Shown here: in pieces, positions 32,301 to 38,119 of the stretch
How the letters are laid out: the number at the start of each line of letters is the position of its first letter
How positions within the stretch are numbered: position 1 is the stretch's first letter
From: an uncultured Flavobacteriales bacterium
GTDB taxonomy: Bacteria; Bacteroidota; Bacteroidia; Flavobacteriales_D; Sanyastnellaceae
DNA: 38,119 nt
Reading direction: 5' to 3'
Assembly: GCA_938084585.1 (NCBI GenBank)
Contig: CALKFF010000016.1
Span: 1-38,119 of the forward strand
Position numbers and translations under genes: made by a program
The notes under the pieces: model-generated
Databases searched by the model: none
Told to the model about the DNA's origin: nothing
Seen by the model: only the letters and a program-made list of their open reading frames with translations

Positions 32301-33735
32301 CCATCACATTCAAATCCTGAATGTCCGGATGAATCCAACCAATGTCGTAGTTGCTCGCGCTGTACGCGCCAATCCGCTGCCACGAGGCCCCTCCGTCGTA
32401 GGTGGCGCTCAAGGCCGTGACCCCCACCCATGCCGTGTTGGGGTCGTTGTGGGACACCGCCAAATCAAAATCGTAGAACCCTTGGTAGATGCCAGAGCCG
32501 TTCAGGTTGCCGTTGGCCACACTCGGATGCAACGTCGCGTCGTAGGGCGCGCCATCTTGGCCGTTGAGGTTGGTCCAAGAATCGCCTCGGTCCAGACTTT
32601 GGTACATCCCAATCCACCCTGTGTCCTCCGCCTTGCCCCGGCCGATGAGGGCCACGTACACGCGATCTGGGTCGGCAGGCGTCACCCCCAATCTTCCGCC
32701 ATCGGCACTCGCGTTGGTTGGGTCGGCCGGGATGAAGTACCCGTTGTCCTTGAGCGTCCAGGTGGCGCCTCCGTCGTCGGAGCGATGCATCTCACAACGA
32801 TTCAGCCCCGCCGCGTAACGGAGCGCATAAAGAACCGCAGGATTCGTCGGGTGGAAGGCCACGTCCCAGGTGGTGCCGGAGAACAGCTGAGACCACGTGG
32901 ACCCGCCGTCCAACGAGCGGTGGAGTCCATTCCAAGCTGAGACAAACACCACATCCGGGTTGGCGGGGTGCACTGCAATTTGCGTTGCGTGTTCCCCGAG
33001 GCTGTGCAACAACGACCAGGTGATGCCCCCATCCGTCGTGCCGTACAAGGATGCGTTGGCTTCGAAGTACATCCGGTCCGGGTCGGAAGGTGCGATTTTC
33101 ACGGCGCGCACGGTCCGAATTCCAGGAACGCCTTCTGTGATGGGGTGCCACGTCAATCCGCGATCCACCGTTTTGAAGAGGTCTCCAGCTTCAATGCCCG
33201 CCACGCAGATGTCAGGGTTGGCTGCGCTTTGGTCGAAGCAGTACACGTTGCACTGCCAGGAAACCGGAAATCCGCCTTCGCTGGCCTTGTTGTAAGTCTC
33301 CATGGGGCCGATGGCCTGCCAAATCGCCTCGGTGTCCAACTTGGCCTCGGGCGTCTTCTTGGCCCACTGATCGCGTGCCCAGACATGGGCCGTTTGAATT
33401 TGGCCTTCCGCATCCACAAGGTGCTCGACATGCATCAACCAATGCTTGAAGTTGCGCTCGTGGATGGTCTTGTCGTAGTCGCGGTGTCGCAAAAACGCTT
33501 CTCGAGCCTCGACGATCCCGAAGAAATCGGTGTCCCCGGCATACATGCGCTGGGCCCATTCCGGCGCCGGTTCTTTCTCCGTCGGGACGCGCTTGAAGAG
33601 GCTCTCGTGCGCCACCTCCGTCACCACGCGAAGCCCTTTGGCTGGGTCCCATTGGGCTTGCACCGCGGAGATGTTCAAGCAAAGAACCAAGGCCGCAAAC
33701 GCGCCTGAGAAAATGGAACATGGAGTGGCTTTCAT
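29392..33735 (-). CDS. Giant secreted protein: sialidase-type repeats, PKD, LamG, dockerin-like tail
   Basis: A 1447-residue protein starting at ATG 33735 (signal peptide MKATPCSIFSGAFAALVLCL...VQAQ; the TTG further up is rejected). The N-terminal ~800 residues carry about nine Asp-box-type turns of the D.G..W kind (TTDGGITW, SLDGGSTW, SDDGGATW, TYDGGASW, TEDGGNAW, STSGGTSW), as in sortilin/BNR beta-propellers. Then a PKD-like domain (~840-930), a LamG/concanavalin-like domain (~965-1120, ending GLVDEVKLWNRALSLDEV) and two dockerin-like calcium loops at the end (DINGDLTVGVSDVLAYL, DLNGDGAANTSDLLMML, last residue N after a Cys). The propeller suggests binding or catalysis on glycans or peptides; no active-site residues are claimed. 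Confidence 0.85.
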   Translation of the reverse strand: MKATPCSIFSGAFAALVLCLNISAVQAQWDPAKGLRVVTEVAHESLFKRVPTEKEPAPEWAQRMYAGDTDFFGIVEAREAFLRHRDYDKTIHERNFKHWLMHVEHLVDAEGQIQTAHVWARDQWAKKTPEAKLDTEAIWQAIGPMETYNKASEGGFPVSWQCNVYCFDQSAANPDICVAGIEAGDLFKTVDRGLTWHPITEGVPGIRTVRAVKIAPSDPDRMYFEANASLYGTTDGGITWSLLHSLGEHATQIAVHPANPDVVFVSAWNGLHRSLDGGSTWSQLFSGTTWDVAFHPTNPAVLYALRYAAGLNRCEMHRSDDGGATWTLKDNGYFIPADPTNASADGGRLGVTPADPDRVYVALIGRGKAEDTGWIGMYQSLDRGDSWTNLNGQDGAPYDATLHPSVANGNLNGSGIYQGFYDFDLAVSHNDPNTAWVGVTALSATYDGGASWQRIGAYSASNYDIGWIHPDIQDLNVMGDHIWVATDGGLNYSSDELSTHESRKSGIYNSTFWGFGHGWNNDLQVGGRYHNGNTGYLSTYGGGHHMRLGGAESPTGYVHPLNGEGRQARFSDITDVVVPAALGGATSTQANLGLYPNESYVDFRNSEVVVDPRYGDRMVLGNGSALHKTEDGGNAWEPWFEFGAGWTVYEIEQGLNDPARWYVVARSNNTCKLFRSTNDGGAWGQLTAGLPTNWNSMEIAVNPMDANDIYAMQAGGSAVYRSTSGGTSWTNLTDAMWAGESNRELLALGGRGVGLFTSEGVYWFDNQSGAWTDASAGIPAFWAPLEGATHYASGTVRVADKGKGIWQAAIPFDLAPLAQPMTSSAEVFCASDTVVFDCHSVLNHTGAGWSWAFDPQPEFLSSSTDRRVAAVFGVGGPVDVTLTVTQSDGSSDTKTVPAMVTVDAQNQCVPDTEVGQALMCGGSPQFGLTHDLEVETNAFTAMAWVKPNGIQPDYTGILLGGVSNAAGLNFRPNNELAYHWPGGAWWWSSGLTVPADEWSHVALVVSPTSVKVILNGVEAVHNTTTQPVDLGALWLGSYRAWSSRNMNGLVDEVKLWNRALSLDEVRAQRHLNLTLAQTQDDPDFLGYFQFNEAAPFLVNKRPYSNHGVFSGGAGLVDSGAPVGGGEVSTMSMPSSGEVALPFGSLDVAATNAAAGTQLRVHQLTNTPPSTPESWATEGGWWIVDAYASTTQADPGSLWSGTWSMQALPESAPWDVPAQLAGVTLQSRGVHSEGAWTPVAMGAQDLNPTALSTESAFGVEGQWIWVDDHCNVDSTAATLCPGEGIEWMGELIDTPGEHWHHDEDVLGCDAVAFLQVAEAVVPALSWSSSSGTGPAQLSVGDEWLVQAWTFNGAVVPGAEDNVLDAEADGNYGVVAIHVGSGCLASYEELFGCPGDINGDLTVGVSDVLAYLSSFGCEVNCGVADLNGDGAANTSDLLMMLSLFGAVCN

Positions 33736-33830
33736 GGTCTTCCGTTTCAAGACCAAGAAGTTACAATGGATTGACCCTCCGCCTTCAGAAGCCCAGCCTC
33801 CACCTCTTTTTTCTTCTCACAATCCCCAAG

Positions 33831-35423
33831 TCAATTGCATTCATGGCCAAATGCGGCAATCATCTGCAGCACGTCCGCAACATTGACTGAACCATCGCTG
33901 TCAATGTCTCCTGCGCAGGAGGAAGCACACCCAAATTCTCCAAGGAGAAGAAGCACATCTGAAATGCCGACAACCCCATCCAGGTCCAGGTCTTCAGGGC
34001 ACGTGCCGGCCTCCAAATCGGCGACTGAAAACGTCACAGCCGATCGTGGCGGAATGGTGAAATCTATTTTTTGAGCGCCGATGACCAATTGGATGTCCAC
34101 CGCATCATCCACTCCCCCCCAGTGGTTGTAAGCCAGAATGGCCAGCGTGTTGTCGGGATTTTTGAAGCCCGTGACGAAGAGTTGAGGGCTTGAGGTGGTG
34201 ACGTCGACACGGACGGCACCTGGCTTGATGAACTTGGAGGCATGCCCCACGATGTAATACGACACATTGGTGTCGTATTGCGTTGCGCTCTGGATGGTGA
34301 GGGCTCCGAGACATGCTGAGCACCCAAAAGGTGTGTGGGGGCCAAATGATGAGTCTGTGGCCAAATTCCATTCCAAAACGCATTTGGACCAGTTGTTGAG
34401 ACTTCCAATGAGCACATTCTCCATGTGCCATCCCATGTCCCCGTTGAAGTCCCCATTGACGTCGGTGTATTGCTCCGTGAAATAGACGTTTTTGCCTGTG
34501 GCTTCTTTGACCGTGGTCAGGGCGGATATGCTACCGGCATACATGTGAAAAGCCGCGCCATCCACGTAGGGGCTTGCATTGAGGACACTGATGGGATAAG
34601 CCGTGTTGTCGCAATTGTGGTCGTAGGCAATGATCTTCGTTTCAAAATCACTGGAGGCGAGCTCCGGACCCAAATGACCGTTGATGAATGCAATCTGTTC
34701 CGGCGCACTCATGAGCATGCTTGGTTGATTCCATGGATTCCCCGGTTCATTTTGAGGGGTGATGGCCCAAATGTCTATGCCATGGTTGCCCATCTCCTGC
34801 AAATACCGCAAAAAGTAATGGCTGTACGCAGTGTAATACTGCGGATCCAAGCTGCCTCCAATCCAGGCGTTGTTCGTTTTCATCCACGTTGGGGCAGTCC
34901 ATGGAGACGCCATCAACTTGAGTGAAGGATTGATGGACAAGATGTCCTGAATCAATGGAATCAAATGCTCCAAATCAGGCCCCTCAAGGCTGAAGTTGAG
35001 CATGTCAACATCGCCCGGCGACTCGTTGTAGGTGTAGACGGAGTTGCTCAAGTCAGAAGCTCCCAAACCAATCCGCAACATCGAAATGCCAAGACCCGTG
35101 GGACCAAACAGGTCATCCAACAAGCTCGCTTTGGTTTCAGGATCCAAACCATGGATGACTTCAGCGCTTCCTTGTGTCAAGCAAAATCCGAAGCCATCCA
35201 CAGACTGATAGGTTGTTTCGCTGTCAACCACCACAGTGGTCCCCCCTCCCGCGTACGGGACCAGGGATGAAGACTCTTGCATTTCGAGCAAGGCGCTTTG
35301 GTCGCCCGTTGTCAGCCAGGGAGTGACTGTCTGCGCCTTCGCTGCAACGCACCACAGCGACATCATCCACAGCCAGCAGATGCACCAGGTTCTCCATGTC
35401 ACTTGAGGCAGGGAATTCATCAT
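33831..35423 (-). CDS. GH30-family glycoside hydrolase with dockerin-like tail
   Basis: A 530-residue secreted enzyme: signal peptide (1-30), GH30 catalytic domain (~60-460) and two dockerin-like loops (~472-530: DLDLDGVVGISDVLLLL, DIDSDGSVNVADVLQMI, ending CN). The GH30 landmarks are TYQSVDGFGFCLTQGSA, LRIGLGASD and MASPWTAPTWMKTN, with the likely acid/base E226 in QNEP and nucleophile E317 in YFTEQ. The family includes glucosylceramidases and beta-1,6-glucanases; the exact substrate is open. No SusC/SusD-like pair is adjacent. A -7-like box lies 3 bases before the first ATG. Confidence 0.9.
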   Translation of the reverse strand: MMNSLPQVTWRTWCICWLWMMSLWCVAAKAQTVTPWLTTGDQSALLEMQESSSLVPYAGGGTTVVVDSETTYQSVDGFGFCLTQGSAEVIHGLDPETKASLLDDLFGPTGLGISMLRIGLGASDLSNSVYTYNESPGDVDMLNFSLEGPDLEHLIPLIQDILSINPSLKLMASPWTAPTWMKTNNAWIGGSLDPQYYTAYSHYFLRYLQEMGNHGIDIWAITPQNEPGNPWNQPSMLMSAPEQIAFINGHLGPELASSDFETKIIAYDHNCDNTAYPISVLNASPYVDGAAFHMYAGSISALTTVKEATGKNVYFTEQYTDVNGDFNGDMGWHMENVLIGSLNNWSKCVLEWNLATDSSFGPHTPFGCSACLGALTIQSATQYDTNVSYYIVGHASKFIKPGAVRVDVTTSSPQLFVTGFKNPDNTLAILAYNHWGGVDDAVDIQLVIGAQKIDFTIPPRSAVTFSVADLEAGTCPEDLDLDGVVGISDVLLLLGEFGCASSCAGDIDSDGSVNVADVLQMIAAFGHECN

Positions 35424-35426
35424 CCC

Positions 35427-35434
35427 GAAATGTA
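35427..35434 (-). promoter_or_regulatory. Possible -7 box, GH30 gene
   Basis: TACATTTC, one mismatch to TAnnTTTG, ends 3 bases before the ATG at 35423; ATG 35420 would be 6 bases away. Confidence 0.35.
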
Positions 35435-35604
35435 CCCATCTTCAATTTCTTGCTGGCGAGCACAGCAAGACTGAAGCCCAACATCCTCAACCCAGATTTG
35501 ATCCAATGACAGCCATGTTGCCTGAATCTAAAGGCGAACAATGGTCTGGCTTTTGAAGCACGACCACGAAGCAACAAATTGGAGCAAAGTGCTGTTCAGA
35601 TGTC

Positions 35605-36330
35605 ATGAGGAGATTCCTTGCTGTCTTGATGTGCGTTTTGACCTCCGCCATTTCTTTTTCTCAGACAGGCCACATTCCAGCGAATGAAGACCTGCTTCTG
35701 ACAGAAGAGAATGAGGCGTCCAAACCTGGGAAAGTTGACACAATACCCGACGACCCCATTGGCATTTCAAGGGCCAAGGATGCAACTGGCGTCCGGGCAG
35801 ATTCAACGGCTGAAGGCATCAAATCAAGGTGTGTGATGGTTGGTGCAACAGGACAGATGTTTGGCCTGTCGGGGCGGTTGGTGCAATTTGAAAATCCAGG
35901 CTTCAGCGTCCTCATTCCATTCCAGTCAGACTCCAAGTCAGAAAAAGACCTCACAATCGAGGCCGGGATGTTCCACCACGAAAAGGTGACCAACTCCGCC
36001 TTTCTTGGCATCAACCGGACATTCAAGTCCTTCAAGCATGGGGAGCAATTCATGCTTGACGTGTCATGGGGCGGTGGATACATGCACTCCTGGTACCCTG
36101 GTGAGTTGTACTCGCAAACACCAGAGGGAGACTTGGTGCGGAAACGTCAGATCGGCAGGCCACACCTCTACGGCAGTGCCGGCCTCCTCGGCAAGTGGGC
36201 TTTTGGAGAAGCCGTCGCTCTGACGTGGCGCCAACAAGTGTTGCTGCAAACGCCATTTGCCAATGGCATTCCAGTGATGTTGCATCGGCTGATGACAATT
36301 GGCATACAACTTCAATTCCCCCAAGACTGA
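35605..36330 (+). CDS. Outer-membrane protein of unknown family
   Basis: A 241-residue protein with a signal peptide (MRRFLAVLMCVLTSAISFSQ), a Glu/Asp-rich linker (~25-65) and an alternating-strand C-terminal part (VMVGATGQMFGLSGRLVQFE, DLTIEAGMFHHEK, QFMLDVSWGGGYMHSWYPGEL, HLYGSAGLLGKWAFG, LMTIGIQLQF) that suits a small barrel. I recognise no named family. Its TGA overlaps the ATG of the next gene (TGATG, 36328-36332), so the pair is translationally coupled. GC is clearly lower here than in the left part of the window. Confidence 0.65.
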   Translation: MRRFLAVLMCVLTSAISFSQTGHIPANEDLLLTEENEASKPGKVDTIPDDPIGISRAKDATGVRADSTAEGIKSRCVMVGATGQMFGLSGRLVQFENPGFSVLIPFQSDSKSEKDLTIEAGMFHHEKVTNSAFLGINRTFKSFKHGEQFMLDVSWGGGYMHSWYPGELYSQTPEGDLVRKRQIGRPHLYGSAGLLGKWAFGEAVALTWRQQVLLQTPFANGIPVMLHRLMTIGIQLQFPQD

Positions 36331-37526
36331 TGAGAATTCAAACACCTTGGAAGCTCCTCCTTGGCACGCTGCTCTTGGGAAGTTGCACCAAGAATGAGGT
36401 GTTGCCAGATGAATGGTACGCCTGCACGCTGGATGCAGAAGGCTCACAACCTGAAATGCACCCAAAAAACGAGGAGTATCAACACATTTTAGACACGCAC
36501 CGCCCCAAAGGATTGGTGGGCGCTCAATTGTGCATTTGGGACGAACATGGAATCTGGACGGGTGGCGACGGTTGGTCAGATGTGGCCTCTGCCGTGCCTG
36601 TGACGCCTTGCCAGCCTTTCCTCATCGCAAGCATCAGCAAAGTCTTCACAGCGGCTGCTGCATACAGGCTTGCCGACCAAGGAAGGTTGGATGTTGAGAG
36701 CCCTCTGTCCAGCTGGCTGGACGCCGAAACTCTTGACAACATTACCAACGCAGGCGACGTGAGCATCTCAGATTTGTTGAGCCATCGCAGCGGCATCCCA
36801 GACTTTTACACGTTGGCTTTTGAACTGGCTCGAATCAATCGACTTGAACAAGGGTGGTCCAAAGAGGATGTCTTGGATTTCGTGAGAGGACGACCTGCAA
36901 CCCACGAAGCGGGCTCGTCTTACCATTATTCCAACACCAACTACTTGTTGCTCTCGATGGTGTTGGAAACGGTCACGGGCAAGTCGTTGGAAGACATCTA
37001 TCACGATGAAGTTTTCACACCGCTTGAACTTGGCTCTGCCCATTACAGCGAACAACATCCGATTCCACAGGGATGCGCAAAAGGCTACGTGGACATTTAC
37101 GGGAGCGGAGATTTTGTGGAGAGTGAGTTTCTGTACAGAGATGAATTGGGCATTGGTGGAGACGGAGGCATTGCCATGAATGCCCTGGACGTGACTTTGT
37201 TCTTTGAAGCCCTGACCAACCACGAGTTCCTGTCTCAACAGAGTCAAGAAAAGATGTCTTCATGGTTCGATTTGCCGACCGAATGGACGTTTGACGACGG
37301 CACCCTGAGTCAGTTCCAAAATGGCTTTGGGCTCGAGGCGTATGACACTCCCTACGGCAGAGCCATTGGCCACACAGGGGGCATTGACGGGTTTCTGAGC
37401 ATCGCATTGCACTTGCCTCAACGGAACACGTCCTTGACCTTGCTTGTCAACAGTGCTGGCCATGCGCGTGGGAATGAATCCATGTCGGAGATCATTCGTG
37501 AGGCGTTGCAACTGATTCACGAGTGA
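36330..37526 (+). CDS. Beta-lactamase/esterase-family lipoprotein (serine hydrolase)
   Basis: A 398-residue lipoprotein (lipobox LLGSC, C19) of the class C beta-lactamase/penicillin-binding-protein fold. Motifs: the SxxK catalytic tetrad S101-I-S-K104, the Y-x-N motif at Y200-S-N202 and HTGGIDGF near the C-terminus (in place of KTG). Such proteins act as D,D-peptidases, esterases or amidases; true beta-lactamase activity is not implied. The ATG at 36330 overlaps the upstream stop. A longer upstream reading lacks the lipobox and overlaps the barrel gene, so it is rejected. Confidence 0.88.
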   Translation: MRIQTPWKLLLGTLLLGSCTKNEVLPDEWYACTLDAEGSQPEMHPKNEEYQHILDTHRPKGLVGAQLCIWDEHGIWTGGDGWSDVASAVPVTPCQPFLIASISKVFTAAAAYRLADQGRLDVESPLSSWLDAETLDNITNAGDVSISDLLSHRSGIPDFYTLAFELARINRLEQGWSKEDVLDFVRGRPATHEAGSSYHYSNTNYLLLSMVLETVTGKSLEDIYHDEVFTPLELGSAHYSEQHPIPQGCAKGYVDIYGSGDFVESEFLYRDELGIGGDGGIAMNALDVTLFFEALTNHEFLSQQSQEKMSSWFDLPTEWTFDDGTLSQFQNGFGLEAYDTPYGRAIGHTGGIDGFLSIALHLPQRNTSLTLLVNSAGHARGNESMSEIIREALQLIHE

Positions 37527-37761
37527 TCTGACCCGTGCGAAAGACGCACTCTGTCTTTCCCAAACGTCAAGTCCACCTTACATGTGGACCCAGCAGGACA
37601 GAAGCCCAACACCCTAAATCCTGATTTGGTCAAGTAGGATTTACAAAACTGACCAAGATGGAAAGCCCGCTTTGCCATAGGGAGCTTCTTCATTGACTTC
37701 AAACAGACCTCACATGAGGCCCTCTCAATTGTCAGTACTACGGGTGCCCTCGGCCTGTAAC
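37527..37761. other. Intergenic stretch without a recognisable gene
   Basis: No convincing coding frame. A 33-base part at about 37602-37635 resembles about 35471-35504 (AAGCCCAACA, then CCT, then GATTTG), and both, read on the minus strand, give KSGFRVLGF-like and KSGLRMLGF-like peptides. It could be a decayed short gene or a shared downstream element. Confidence 0.3.
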
Positions 37762-37938
37762 TCAGTTGCTGCAGACCGCAGGACACGTACACCACGCATC
37801 CCCTGGCATGCAGTCAGGGGTACAAGGACAATCCTTCGAAGCAAGTTCTTTCGAGCAATCGGAATTGTCAAATTGGATAAGGGCATACGTCCCTGCGCAT
37901 GAAACCAACAATACACCGACTAGAAATGACTTTTTCAT
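37762..37938 (-). CDS. Small Cys-rich secreted peptide (58 aa)
   Basis: A 58-residue frame with a hydrophobic signal (MKKSFLVGVLLVSCAG) that could also be a lipobox (VSCA, C14). The mature part is Cys-rich: DCSKELASKDCPCTPDCMP, then AWCTCPAVCSN, seven cysteines in about 30 residues. Disulfide-bonded peptide toxin, signal or metal carrier are all possible, none shown. A TAAATTCA box ends 4 bases before the ATG, exactly as before the cytochrome gene at 21096. No neighbour tells of a role. Confidence 0.6.
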   Translation of the reverse strand: MKKSFLVGVLLVSCAGTYALIQFDNSDCSKELASKDCPCTPDCMPGDAWCTCPAVCSN

Positions 37939-37942
37939 GGAG

Positions 37943-37950
37943 TGAATTTA
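37943..37950 (-). promoter_or_regulatory. Possible -7 box, small Cys-rich peptide
   Basis: TAAATTCA (6 of 8) ends 4 bases before the ATG at 37938. Confidence 0.3.
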
Positions 37951-38037
37951 CCGCCAATTTCTCAATTGATTAAATCTTGTGGAGCAGAGGGGAGTTGAAC
38001 ACCTTGACATTGACCTGATTCAATGGTGAGTGGCCAA

Positions 38038-38119
38038 TCACAGAGGGATGACTTCGACGTCGAATCGCAGAGGGGTGCGTGGCGGGATGCCGGCCCGGAA
38101 GGAACCTTGCGAGCCGAAG
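38038..38119 (-). CDS. FKBP-type peptidyl-prolyl isomerase, C-terminal end
   Basis: The last 26 residues of a protein entering from the right edge: YG/FGSQG-like start, then AGIPPRTPLRFDVEVIPL and a TGA at 38040-38038. The IPP.T.L.FDVE.. ending is characteristic of FKBP-type isomerases, which speed proline isomerisation in folding proteins, often in the Bacteroidota envelope. The rest of the gene is outside the window, so the class and localisation cannot be told. Confidence 0.7.
   Translation of the reverse strand, partial: FGSQGSFRAGIPPRTPLRFDVEVIPL

Noticed and set aside
37986-38010. A stretch whose minus strand reads like a tRNA 3' end (GTTCAACTC, then CTGCTCCA).
   Set aside because: No matching 5' acceptor strand or cloverleaf was found within the expected 70-90 bases; the upstream bases belong to the FKBP gene end. 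It could be an attachment-site relic, but there is no integrase or repeat to support that.
1-38119. CRISPR arrays, insertion sequences, integrons and rRNA.
   Set aside because: No regular short-spacer repeats, transposase or integrase motifs, attC-like sites or conserved rRNA segments were seen. The only clear repeat pair is the lipoprotein direct repeat.

Overview
The window looks like a chromosomal segment of a Bacteroidota bacterium, most likely a GC-rich marine member of the Flavobacteriales. This is inferred from several signs: type IX secretion (T9SS) C-terminal domains and SprB-type repeats, TonB receptors with carboxypeptidase-D-like N-terminal domains, TAnnTTTG-type -7 promoter boxes with little Shine-Dalgarno signal, and many secreted proteins ending in paired dockerin-like calcium loops. 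No rRNA, CRISPR array, transposase or phage gene was seen. About 30 genes are packed tightly. Both window edges cut genes: a secreted protein on the left and the last residues of an FKBP-type isomerase on the right.

Layout. 1-1.9 kb: a cut secreted protein and a secreted beta-propeller protein. 2-5.5 kb (minus strand): a three-gene unit of His-rich small protein, TonB receptor and His/Glu-rich DUF4625-like lipoprotein, which reads as an outer-membrane uptake system for a transition metal, probably zinc. 5.6-9.6 kb: a VOC-family protein, a large T9SS adhesin-like protein and cytidine deaminase. 9.6-12.7 kb: a DtxR-family metalloregulator diverging from a second TonB receptor, with a perfect dyad between them that is a likely metal-dependent operator. 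12.7-16.7 kb: a MopE/dockerin-like secreted protein, a fused RimB-RimK-type peptide ligase behind a very good promoter, an alpha-amylase-family protein that appears to lack its catalytic glutamate, and a small secreted protein. 16.7-22 kb: a CotH-family protein and a run of secreted or envelope proteins (two dockerin-like, one outer-membrane barrel, one diheme cytochrome lipoprotein).

22-29.4 kb is the most unusual part. A small outer-membrane protein followed by a lipoprotein with a CSIQKR...LPG.HVER start is found on the plus strand. A diverged, partly broken copy of the same pair lies on the minus strand, with two lipoproteins. The second of these starts an operon of overlapping genes that continues into a GNAT-like protein and two membrane fatty-acid desaturases. 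Upstream of the broken pair lies a patch of decaying genes: a sulfotransferase-like remnant, the frameshifted barrel and a frameshifted small protein. Two small genes below the usual ORF length cut-off were read by eye, a 54-residue zinc-ribbon-like protein at 28.8 kb and a 58-residue Cys-rich secreted peptide at 37.8 kb.

29.4-38.1 kb: a 1447-residue sialidase-repeat/PKD/LamG protein and a GH30 glycosidase, both ending in dockerin-like domains, then an outer-membrane protein overlapping a serine beta-lactamase-family lipoprotein, the small Cys-rich peptide and the FKBP end. Base composition falls in this last part (about 47-52% GC in hand-counted lines against about 67% around 8-11 kb). All family assignments come from reading motifs by eye; no database search was possible.
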